The notes under the pieces are model-generated. The model did no database searches. It had not been told where the DNA came from and saw only the letters and a list, made by a program, of their open reading frames with translations. From Amorphophallus konjac (lineage: Eukaryota > Streptophyta > Magnoliopsida > Alismatales > Araceae), in contig CM040121.1 in assembly GCA_022559845.1 (NCBI GenBank), positions 571,070,140 through 571,134,139 of the forward strand: a DNA stretch of 64,000 nucleotides, in the 5' to 3' direction. Each line of letters begins with the position of its first letter. Position 1 is the stretch's first letter. Below, one piece after another: positions 12,501 through 24,500 of this stretch. Both the position numbers and the translations under genes were made by a program.

Positions 12501-15500
12501 GTTCTTCCTTAACAAGATAGCATACTTCCCTTCCAGCACATGGGAGGTATGCCTGCCAGATTTTTGTTGTATCCACCCCACACAGTTCTCTTCTAATTTT
12601 GTCCAGTTTTCTGATGACTACTGGTAAAATGAGCATGGGCATAGTAGACTGTGCTTAGTGCCGGGGGGGAAATGGCTTGGAGGGTAGGGCGCTTGCCGGA
12701 GATCACGTCTGGAGAGAACCGCGTCCCTCTCGTGAGTGGGGGCTCTCACTCGACCTTCCCCGGTGCAATGGCATCCAGGGGGGTGGCCAGTGTCACAGCA
12801 GGGGGTAGGGGTTCGCATTGGGTGCCTCTAGGTGGAGGACCCATCTGCTTCCGATGCCACAGAAGGGGCCACTCCTTGAGATTCTGCCGGGTGTGTGGAC
12901 CGGAGGTTGGAAGGGGGCAAAAGGCGTCTGTTCTCAAACAGTCTTATGTGAATGTTGTCCAGAAGGGGTCCTAGTCTCTGCACGTTGCGGAGGGGAGTCG
13001 GGAATGCTTGGAGGTAGGCTCGTTGCCCATGGAGCTCCTCCATGATTAGAGCGCATGGCTCTGTCGTTGCCTCTGGGTGGCTCCAATAGGAGGAAGGGTG
13101 GATGTGGAGAAGGTTCGGGCCTTGCTTGATGCCGGAGGAGATGATAGCGGTCATTGGGAGGTCCGGCAGATCACTAGGACCAATTTCCTAGCGATTATAC
13201 GGCAAGAAGAGGAGGTGGCGGCGACAAATCACTCAGGTTTTTGCATGGCAGACGGCGTCCTACTCCCCCTCCAACAATGGTCCTTGGGGAGGGGGACCTT
13301 CCCCAGTCCTATCGAAATTGAGATCCTAATCTACCTCAAGGGGCTGTTGCTCATCTTTCACGACAAAGGCGCCTCCTTTTTAGTCTGACAGTTTGGCAAG
13401 GTGTTCTTGGGAAGTCTACGGTTTGCTCTGGCAGGGTCCCTTATGTTCATCAAGCCTGTCGTCTGTGTTTGTAGGACAATCGCGGTGCCGGCAATAGTCT
13501 CCTTTACCATGGGCGCTGAGAGCTTCATCGTCAAGATCAGGTTGCAAGGGAGGCGATGGACGGAGTGGCTAGGGTTTCAAGGGAGGCTCTCTAGAGGAGG
13601 AAGGGCAGTACATTGCGGGGTTCAACATTTGAACCTGTCGGCGGATTCGATCCGGTTTAGATCGCGTTCTTCGGGTTGACTGGTTTGCAGACGAATTGGG
13701 GCAGAAGATAGGGTTGGTTCTTGGACAAACTGGGCGGATTAGGCTGTGGGCAAAACTCGACGGGCTAGCGGGTCTCTACCTGTGACTTACTCAATACGAG
13801 CGGGTGTCAAACTGGCCCGAGAGGACCCGCGTAGGGTTACCCCCACCCTTGCCCAATTGGCTGGCCTTGCCCTGTAGATCTTCGATAGTCCGACGGCGGC
13901 AGCATGCTCCTTTCCGGGGTCGGTAGTGGTTCCATGGAGAAAGGAAGTAATCGGTGGCCTCTCCCAGTGTTTGCACCCGCTCAGAAGAGCCTTTCTTCAG
14001 TGACCAGCCGGACCTCTGGTAAGGGTGGGCTTGTAGCCTCTGTCAACCGGGGGCATGGTGAATCGGGCTTGCAGTCTCCGTTGGCCGAGGTGCTAGGAGG
14101 TAGATCGTCACCAGCCTGTCCCTGCCCTATCTTGCCGTCGGCCAACGGCCTCCTTTGCGGGGGTGTGACGAAGAGAGGTACCTTGCTCATGTTGGTTCCT
14201 CCCAGCTAGGTGGTTGGTGGTTCTAGTCTCTTGGGGAAAGAGGGTCCGACTGCTATCAGACAGTAGGGACCTGGTGTTTCTCCTACCTACCACCCCTCTG
14301 TCATGACTATACCAGAGGGTGAATTCATGGAGAAGGTCTTGATCGAAGGCCCTCTGCTCGAGAGGGCATCTCGGGAGAGAAGAGGTCAAGGAGTTTGTAG
14401 CTAGAGTTGAGAGGTACATGGGGGAGTAGGCGAGGGAGGTGGCAAATCTGATTGGAGTTTTTTGTGAGGGTATTGACAAAGATGTTAGATGAGCATTTTG
14501 TAAGATGCAAAAAAGATGGCTGCTAGGCTTGGCTAGGAAAAATTGCTAGGAGAGGAGAAGTGGACAGGAAAGAGGAAGGGAAGGGGCCAGAAGATGAATA
14601 GGTCCAGGGGAACCCATGTGTATTGTCACATGGAATGTGAGAGGGGTGTGCGGGCCGGAAAAAAGGAGGGTGGTAAGGGAGTTAGTGTGGATGTGCAAAA
14701 TAGATATCTTGTATATACAAGAATCTAAATTGGAGGGTGATGGGAGGGTGTTATGAGAGAAATAGGAGGCAGTAGGTTGCCTAAGGGCGGGGTGGTGTCT
14801 TCAGCTGTGAGTGCTTCTGCGGGTATCATGGTCCTTTGGAATGACTTTGTAGTAGAGGAGGTGGTGAAAGGAAGGAAGGTTGGCCGCTATGCTCTCTCTC
14901 TTACCTTGTGCAATCTCTATGACAACTTCACTTGGGACTTCTCTGGGGTTTATGGACCCCAAGGCCGGGAGGAGAATAAGGCTTTATGAGAGGAGCTTCT
15001 TTGGCATCATCACCTCTATGGAAGACCTTGGTGCATTGGAGGTGACTTTAATGCTATTGCTGTAGTGAGGGAAGGTCGGGCTCTTATATGGTGACAAGGG
15101 AGATGGAGGACTTTAGAGAGTTTATTGAAGAAGTGGGACTTATTGATATCCGCACACCGAACGCCCTCTTCACTTGGTCCAATCTCAGAGCAGACCGATT
15201 TGTTCAAAGTTGGACCTTTTTTGGAATTAGTAGATTGGGAGGATCACTACCCCCACTTTCAAGTGGAATGTTTGGCAAATCCAATTTCGGATCACAAGCC
15301 CATTCTCTTGAAAGCCAGCAATAGGTTCAACGGGCGCCGCACATTCAAGATGGAAAAATATTGGCAGAGGGAGAAGGACTTCCTTCAAGTGGTCGATAGA
15401 AGCTGGTCAGCACCTAGATTGGAGACGTCGACTATGGCAAGGATGATCATCAAGCTGAAAGATCTAGCCCAGGAGCTCTCTTCTTGGGGAAGGTCTAAAA

Positions 15501-18500
15501 TTACTCCAGGGAGAGCTGCCAAGGACAGGTTGGTGGATCAGCTTTAGGTCTTTGATGTCTTGGAGGAGGCTAACCTGCTAGATGAGCAAGGCAGAAGCTG
15601 CTAGGACGCCATCCTTGTTGACCTGACAGACCTCCCATTTTTCGTCTCCACCCTACCATGCATTCAGGAGATCTTTGGCCGCGTCCGGGTCCACCCCTCC
15701 TAAAGGGGAGCACAATTGGAGCCATTCTGACCGGCCATGGAGAAGGTGGGGAGGAATGCTTCCGACCTCCAAGCACTCCCGCCTCCCTTCCGGGACAAAT
15801 GGAGCGGCATCCTGTTTCAGACGACCCCTGAAAGGGAATCCCTTGGCACCCCCTACCATTTCTGGTCATGTACCACCCTCTGACACCCTACAGAATCTTT
15901 GCAGGTGATCCCTTCTCTGGCTGCGAAAGCATACTAGACCTCCCCTTGAGATCCTCGAGAGCCTCTAGGGCTAGATGTAGGCCTCGCCATCGCCCTACCT
16001 CCATCTCCGGCCCCAGCAGGTCCCCAGTAAGACGAACAGCCGGGGAAGGCCGCGTGGAAGCCACTGCATCCCAGGGGGATGTGTTTTGCCCTAGAAGCAA
16101 CTTTCAGAGTGTGACATCTCTCGTGACTCCAAACTCATCCAAGTTAATGTAAATATTAGTTAGAATGTGAACATAGTAATGTCGTCAAGATTGTACATTA
16201 ACATGCTTATTCTGGAATCTCTTCTCACCTCCACCTGTTCTACTCCCTCTCTTAATAAAATTGGTGGTTCAACCCACCCTTTACTCGAAAAAAAAATGCT
16301 TATTTTGGAATGAAATGTTCAGACCATCTGTGTTGTGTTATTACACGTAGATTAATTTTTTTTGCTGTCTTACAAATCCACGTGTGACATGTGAAGTCAT
16401 GTTAATCAGCCACTTTTGTATTGAAGCAAGATATTAACACAAATGTGGCATTCACCCTAAAGTCAGTGGCAAGTATATGCACTCTGTACAAATTATAAAA
16501 TGGGAGAAGGTGGCAATGGGCAAGGATAATTTAACATAGTTTGTGTTCATGTAAATCTTCACAGTAAAGCAAATATGCATGTTGGTGTTCAGTCTTGCAT
16601 TGCTACAAAGTTATTTGTTGGTCCAAAGCAATGATTGAGATTACGTGCTTTAATTTCATTTGCTTATCAATAGTTAAGTCACTGGTCATTGATAGAGCAG
16701 AGACGAGAGAGGCCGATGGGAGAAGAAGAGAGAGGAGAGGCCGCGCAACCTCCTCCTTGGGCAGTTTGCCCTTCTTTATATATTAAAAGAATTGTGTATA
16801 TAATTACAACTCTGCCCTCCTATAAGAGGGAGACCAGAAAGAAAGAAGAAAAGTGTAGGAAAACCCAAGAAACCAACTATTTTATAAATGTATCCCTGTT
16901 AATTTACAGAAGTACCCCTGTTTTCCTACAGTCATGATCTATGTACTTTGATGGGTGGAGTTCATGGAAACCATAATCTCAAATAAATGCACCCTGCTAA
17001 TCAATTTTTATGTCGACAAAATTATAACAGAAAATATTAACCATCAGTTCAAAATAAGAGTATATTAACCATCAGTGCAAAATAAGAGTGAACTTGATTA
17101 ATTGTGGACAATATTGATAATTATGTCAAAGGAGTTCACATAAACCAAAAACACCTCTTCTAGTGTGGTAGAAAAATGTCTAGTCTTCTTATTCCCTATC
17201 AAATAAAGTTTATTGTCATACCCTCTAAACCTGGAATAGGGAGGATTCTGCATTTGGATTGTGGTCCGATCTACATTCCTCTACTTCATTTTGATGTGTG
17301 AAGGTTGTTACATCCGAACATTAAACAATTTGATGTCAAAATCCAGCCCTTTCCTGCAAAAGAATAAAAAGTGGAGGATGTTATATGATATTGTCTAGTT
17401 GCATTTTCAGGCTTGTTATGAAGGAAGACACCACTGAGCTGAATGGAAATGTGCTTGGATTGAAACTGGAGAGTAATGGGATCAGGGTCCTAGAACCATT
17501 TGACACCTGCATAAAGTTCTCATATATGTCAGGGAAAACAAAAATACATGCCGCCATTTCTGATGTATATATGAACTTCTCGTTCAGCATTCTCAAACTG
17601 TTCTTAGCTATTGAAGAAGATATTCTGGAATTTCTGAGGATGACAACCAACAAAGTCTCTATTGTCTGCTCACAGTTTGATAAAGTTGGAACGATTCAGA
17701 GTATGCCATATTGATCCCTTTATTCCTTGCAATGCCAATTTTTAATGTTGTAAGATGTGTTATTGTGAAATTATTTCAAGTTCAAGGTCACTAACTTACT
17801 CTTATATCATAGATAACCAGAGTGGACAAACATATGCCTTCTGGAGACCCCGTGCACCACCTGGATTTGCTGTTCTTGGGGATTGCTTGACGCCATTGTA
17901 TGTATAACTTTTTCTAGTTTTTTTATTGTTTTGTATCTTTGAAGTTTATTGCATTGTGTGGGTCCATCTTAATTTAAATTTCTAATTTCCCTCCCTTTCC
18001 ACCATCAGGAATGAGCCACCTTCGAAGGGGGTTACTGCTGTTAATACCAGCTTTGCAAGAGTGAAGAAACCTGTATCATTCAAGCTAATTTGGCCATGTC
18101 TAGCAACTGAGGATGTCCAGGTGTTGCAAAATGAAGTTGGGAGAAATAACTGCTCAGTGAGCACCAGTTCAAATACCGATAAAAGCAGACAAGAAAGCAG
18201 CTGTTCTATTTGGTTTCCTGTTGCTCCCCAAGGTTACATTGCAGTAGGTTGTGTGGTTTCAATTGGAAGTGATGAACCACCGCTGTCATCTGCCTTGTGC
18301 ATCTCATCTTCCTTCGTTTCACACTGCTCTTTGAAAGATTGCATCTCTCTTTATCTGTCTGAACCGTAAGTCATACATTCTGGCACTTTTTTGGGGGGGT
18401 AACAACTTGTGAACTATTCAAACAAAATTTCAATAACCAACCTTGTTTTCCAGGCACCCATCTAGCATAGCATTATGGCGAGTTGACAACTCCTTTGGTT

Positions 18501-21500
18501 CTTTCTTACCTACAGAACCTTATAGTATGAATTTGATGGGTAAAGCCTACGAGCTTCGTCATTTATGTTTTGCATACTCCGAGTTCTCATCTAAGTCATC
18601 AGTGGGATCATTCGTGCAATCTAATTCACAAGTACCAGACAAACACCTCAGTTGGAAAGATCTGGATTGCTAACATCTAGTCGGCTCTTTAAACTTATTG
18701 CTAGTTTTAGATTGATTTGGTGGAATCAAGGTACACAATCCAACAAGAGACTTTCTATATGGCGGCCGGTGGTCCCCCATGGGATGGCTTATCTTGGTGA
18801 TATTACTGTTCAAGGGTATGCAGTCTTTTGTTTGTTTTAGTTGTTAGCTTATTGCTGTAGCATGTGCAAAGTCTACAAATCGGCTATTAATTAACATGCA
18901 ATTTCAGGTATGAGCCTCCAAACACATGCGTTGTTCTTCATGACGCTGGGGATGAAACATTGCTTAAACCTGCGGTTGAGTTCCAACTTGTTGGCTACAT
19001 CAAGAAGCAGAAAGGAATTGAAAGTATTTCCTTCTGGTTACCTCAAGCTCCTCCTGGCTTTGTTTCCTTGGGATGCATTGCGTCTAAGGGCTCACCTAAA
19101 CAGGGTGACTTCAGCTCGTTAAGATGCATACGTAGTGATCTAGTTTCTGGGAGTACTTTCCCTGAAGAAAGCATCTGGAATTCATCGATACTAGGACAGC
19201 AGAACTGTTTAGCATATGGAGTGTTGATAATGAGGCATGCACATTTTTTGCCAGAAAGGGACTCAAGAGACCTCCAAAAAGATTTGCTTTAAGGCTAGCA
19301 GATCCAAGGGCATCTAGTGGCTCAGATGATACCATAATTGATTTGGAAATGAATGCATTATCTGCAGCAGTTTATGATGATTATGCAGGCTTGGTAAGGA
19401 ATCTGAATTAGAATACAATCCATTCTGGCTCTGTGTTTATCTGGAGATAGATGTATATATACATGTGTAAATATATTCACTAACCATCTGTATAATATCT
19501 ACTCTTTTATCTGGCTTCTGTACAGATGGTTCCTCTGTTCAATATTTCTTTCAGCAGAATTGGGTTTAATCTACGTGGAAGACTTGGCTATCTGAATTCA
19601 ACTGTGAGCTTTTCTATGGCTGCAAGATCTTACAATGATAAGTTTGATTCGTGGGAGCCCTTCATTGAGCCCATAGATGGATTTATAAGGTGAAATTTCA
19701 CATATAATTTGTATTTTTCCTTGATTTCCTTTCACTAATATTATTGCACATAAGCAATATACCATGTTGACAATTTTCCAGTGTGTCCTATCAAACCACT
19801 GGTGTGTCAGCATTTTGGTAGACAGGAACATGAATTCCCTGTAAGATGATTATGATTTGGATCACTTGTTTTCTGAGGGTACAAGGGAATGCATGTGGAC
19901 TGTCTGCCATGTTTGCTCTTTGTGGTGAGATTAATCCATGTAATTAGAGCTCAATGTCAACTGAGGGCACTAGTAATCAGTATATGATCCAAAGTTTAAT
20001 ATTTCCCTTTGTCTGGAAGATTTTGTTTCCACTTAAAAGTTTCTGTTTCTTTTTTCTTTTTGTTTTGCTTGATCATGCTCTTACCAAAAAGAAAACACAG
20101 GTATGAATATGATTTGCGCGCACCGGGTGCCATTTCCCAACTTCGTATTACCACTACAAGGATCTGAATCTAATCATATCAGTTTCTAACACGAACATGA
20201 TCATTCAAGCTTACTCAAGCTGGACTAGCCTTGGCAATGTCTCGAGTCCATATGGAGAGCGAGTAAGTTGTGTATTTAGGACATTCTAGTTAATAGAAGT
20301 CTCATTATTGCATATTTATATTTTTGCGCATTTTTGATGTATTCCTAAGAAAATCTTTTCCTGTACAATTAACAGGCAATAATTTCTCCAACTTATGAGG
20401 GGGGTTCCATCATTGATGTCCACCACAGGAGAAACTACTATATTATTCCTCAAAACAAGCTTGGTCAAGACATATATATACGCGTTGCTGAACGTAAAAG
20501 ATTCTCAGACACTATTAAGATGCCATCTGGAGATAACAAGTGTGTAACTGTACCAGTGTCTAAAAATTTGATGGACTTTCACTTCAAGGGAAAGCGCAAC
20601 AAAGTATCTCGAAGTTTGGTGTCAGTCGTCATTGCTGATGCTGAGGTTTGATTTCTTGCTTCTGAATGACAGTTGATTTAACGATAGTGTGGATACTGTG
20701 GCATCTAGTTGACACCTCCTTGTAAAAGATGCTCAAAAGATTTGGGGTTTGGTTATCCAGGTCCTTAGCCAACCCCTGGATGAAGGGCGAAGCTTGATGA
20801 TGAATAGGAGGATGTTGTTGTTGTCGATGATGATGTTGTCGTATAGTTTTTCCTATATTATTTCCTATTTAGACAGGGATCTTGTCAAACTACTTAATTC
20901 AGTAAAAATGAATGGCTTCCCAAAATATAGTCGCTGAAAGCATTTCAAAATGTGATTGATTACTGGGGTTGTTTTTATGTGTCTACAACAAGATGATAGA
21001 AACACTCATGACATGGTAATGATTGAGATTTTAGATGGCATTGAAGTAGCTAAGACTGTGTTAAGTAGCTGTGATTTGGTTTTGCTTATTTTTTAACTTT
21101 GTCTACTGAAATTGTACAGGCAAAAGTTAAGGGCAGGAGAGACTGTTTCTTCATATTTTTTAGTCTGCAGGCCCTTTAACGAGTTGAACTTCTACAGACT
21201 GTCTTATCACTGGTCCAATTGAAACAATATTTACTTGTGATTTAGCCGTTGGGACAGTTGTTTCAAGAAATATTCATGATTTTAAGGTTGTGGATAAAAT
21301 ACATTGTTGTACAAGAACTGTGGGCTTGAGGGGATGGGCTACCAGCCATAAACAGCTGGCATTCATCCTTTATTGGGACTCTTTTAAAGGTCCAATGGGA
21401 AACTGCCACCCCTTATGGGGTTGTACCACAAGGGTGGTCCAATAGCCCATAAACAAGCCTATATAGGCACCCATAAAGGCCCATTAACCCCCGAAGTTTT

Positions 21501-24500
21501 ATATTTTTTTGAGAGTAGCCCCCTGAAGTTTTATCTATGAAGCCATATAAAAATTGTCTTTAGGATTATAACCTAAAATTCTAGTTATTAGGTTTACTTT
21601 ATAAAAGTTACAGGTTAGCTCTTCCTGGAAAACTAGGGTATCCCTTCATCTTAATTTTGCAGCGTGAGGGAAGTCCTCGGGCTTTCAAGGGATGTAGCCA
21701 TGCCAATTCTTTGCAAGCTGAGTAGGCATCCCCGAAATATCGAAGGGATTCCTGAAATCTTCCCGCACTCCTTATAGTTTCTCACTCCATATGACCCGAA
21801 GAAAGATGGAAGAAGCAAGCACTGCCACTCCTCTGATCTATAGGGCAAGAAATATGCAACCGTTCCAACTACTTCTGTAGACATTCCACATTCTGCTATC
21901 AAAGATCAAATGTCCAATGCAGTATCTTCCACATGGCTGAGATAATGCCACGCTCCAAAAACAAGCGATCAATGCTGTCGGACATGCCACAAGAGCTACA
22001 GGAAATTGAGGTTGAGTCTCTCCTAGGTTAAAACTATTCAAAGAGGTATGGGGAGTAAAGAAGATGCAAAAGGGCTATTAGCATTTTCACCATGAAGTCT
22101 CTAATTGATGTGGGGATGTGCAGTGATACCACGGAAATGGAGTAGCACGTTATGTTGATGAATTCCACTGTAGATAATAATCTTTGCTACAACTGACAAG
22201 GGACAAAGGTTGAAGGTTCAAACAAGAAAAGTGCATGAAGACTTAATAATGTGGGGATACTTTCTCTGTTACACCATTATTTTCATGAACATAAGGGCTG
22301 CTGAAAAGTGCTAAAAAAGGAAAGAATCTAACACGTCAGAGGAGAATATTTAAGAGCATAAACAGAAAGAAAAAATTTTATGCACTTATATAGTGGGCAT
22401 CATATGAGTTAGTAACTTTCCCACTCTTGCGTCTTGACAGGCCTTCTTAAGTTTGAGAATGAAGTCTGAGACTCAAAGAAGATACCTGTCAAGGATAGAA
22501 ATATTGATCCACTGGATTTGCATTTCCTTTTTTTCTTAATGACAAAAAAAGTCAAATGGATAATTTCTAGCTCATCCATTTAATGTTTCCAGGCATTGTC
22601 TATTCACAGTGACAAAATTCTATTTTGATCCATCTAGTTATACCGAGCTAATTCTCCTGGTTTATTGCATTCCCTTCTTTCTTTGCATAACTATCTTAGC
22701 TGATTTTTGTTAGAGGGAATAAGGTGGTGCTACGTTAGTGTGTACCATTCAGTTGCCCATTCTCGAGGTTTATCGTAATAGAATGTTTTTTTCATAAAAA
22801 GAAGGAAACGTCACTTTGAGCATGATAATGATTTAGGAACTTATACATCATTTTGATATATTTCCTTTCTATGTTGTCAATCAATGTGTATTTTCACCTT
22901 CACCTGAAGCTTCAATTGTGGCCACTTCACCATGTAGTTACCTGCTGTTGAAGGGATAATCACTGGTCAATATGTGGCATCAGTTCGAATTTTCCCCAGT
23001 GTTCCAAATGAATTATCATTGCAGCAACAATGTGCCAGAACTTGTGGTGCCATTTCAGAGCATTGCTCAACTTCCAGGTTGGCTTTGGTGGTCTGGAATG
23101 AGACTTTCTTCTTCAAAGTTGAACATGCAGTAAGTAACAATGAGCTTAATCATTTTGAGCTGAGAGAATGGATTTTAAAAGGTAGAGGGGAAACACTCCC
23201 TTTTGAAAGCAGATCATTGTTGTCAATAAAAATAAAAATTGCACCTTTATTCCATCCTTATTGTAACTGAATGGCCTTTCCTCCTGTTCCTTAGTCATGG
23301 CTCTTCTATTTGTGAAACAGATGAGTTTTGTTTTTTCTTATGCTTGAATGGTGGTTGAAGGTCCACACTATCAGCTGACCGAGTATTTTCACCGATGCAC
23401 TCACCCTATATTAGGCAGCTTTGTACTTTTGGAGGTGATAAGGATGTGGTCCTCATCATAAAAAAGCAGGGTTGTGTGTTATGTTCTCACCTTCCAAAAC
23501 CTGGTGTGCTTGCAGCCAAGAGGTTCACAGGCCAATTTGTCTGGGCTTCATCCTAGGCCCAATTCGGTGTGCTACCAGGGATTTTTACCAGACCTTCCCC
23601 TTCGTGGCCGGCAGACCAAATCTCACAGAGTTAGGGCACAAATCATCCTTTACATTTGGTGGGGTGCTAGGGTGTGTTTTTCCAGGACATCAAAAAAGGC
23701 AATTTCCATGTATGTTATTAAAACAAGGAAAAACAGATATTTGACAGTTAGTTGGAAGCTTCAGTAGAGAACTTTTTCCTTCTTTCATTCCTGCTTATTT
23801 ATCTGATGTCAAATATTCCTAGCTATAATTTCTTATGATTATCACTTTGAAAGCAGGATGGCTACGTGGTTGAATTCACTGTGATTGACATGAGAACAGG
23901 TACTATTTCTTTATTCTTCTATATCAACCATTTGCTTGTTCATGCTTTTGTTACACTACTTTTTCTCCTTGAACATCACTGCCCTTTTTTTAGTAAAGAA
24001 AAAACACCCCTTGAAAACATATATTGATTTTCAGATGAGCCTGTTGGAGTATTTTCTGCTCCTTTGAAGACGATGGCACTCGCACATCATCTTAACTCAA
24101 GTTTCTGCCATCCCGATACCAGTTTTCAGTGGCAAGAACTCTTTCCTATAAGCATGATGGTGAATATCTTGTTCAGCTAACAAGTTTGTGTTCAGAGAGC
24201 TTTACATAGTGGTTAATATTTGTATGCGTTGCTATATGTGATTCTAATTTTACATTATACATGAACTGGTGCATGACTTGTAGATGTTAACATGTTTAGG
24301 CTTTTGTAATTTTATGTTGAGGTTTACAAAGTGCCATTCTCTTTTTTTTTCAGGTTTCTCATTCAGACACAGGGTCGAAGTCCTCTGGCAGGATAAGATT
24401 TAGTATACTCCTCTCAGACAGAGGTAAAATGGAAAATGACAGACTAGGGTCTAGTAGTGGTAGGACCCGTGGCTTTATACAGATCAGCCCTGCCAAAGGA

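Larger units (their letters stand above)
12646..15630 (+). mobile_element. LINE retrotransposon, 3'-truncated
   Basis: A sense-strand LINE related to the one at 185-5831, with ORF1 (12651 to about 14500) and the endonuclease half of ORF2 (from 14616). Homology stops near 15630 just after LDEQGRS and DAILVDLTDL, which is the linker before the RT. RT, zf-RVT and 3' UTR are absent, so a deletion or rearrangement removed the 3' half. LINE insertion itself normally truncates the 5' end, so this loss is secondary. Confidence 0.75.
6512..17410 (+). other. 10.9 kb VPS13 intron filled with transposons
   Basis: One intron (donor GT at 6512, acceptor gcattttcag ending 17410) whose flanking exons are in matching phase. 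From left to right it holds unremarkable AT-rich sequence (6512-7393), a probable solo LTR (7399-10977), unassigned sequence (10983-11585), an antisense LINE fragment (11586-12645), a 3'-truncated sense LINE (12646 to about 15630), GC-rich sequence of unknown origin (about 15630-16200), a 78 bp LINE tail (16219-16296) and AT-rich sequence to the acceptor. Long, transposon-packed introns are common in large plant genomes. Confidence 0.85.
17411..20645 (+). other. VPS13 exons encoding the VAB-like W-repeat region
   Basis: Eight exons. The first (17411-17700) has GIRVLEPFDTCIKFSYMSGK and FSFSILKLFLAIEEDILEFL, conserved before the repeats. Repeats of the form 'W.P.AP.GF..LGD/C' follow: FWRPRAPPGFAVLGD (17813 exon), IWFPVAPQGYIAVGC (18009 exon), SIWRPVVPHGMAYLGD (18454 exon) and SFWLPQAPPGFVSLGC (18908 exon). 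This corresponds to the VPS13 adaptor-binding (VAB/DUF946-like) region, which in known VPS13 proteins selects the target membrane. Three of the exons need -1 frame corrections: between about 18625 and 18660, near 19195-19204, and near 20158. Confidence 0.85.

Noticed and set aside
12618..12974. Zinc-knuckle ORF as a host gene
   Set aside because: The CCHC motif is in the same place as in the LINE ORF1 at 213, and an endonuclease follows, so it is LINE ORF1.
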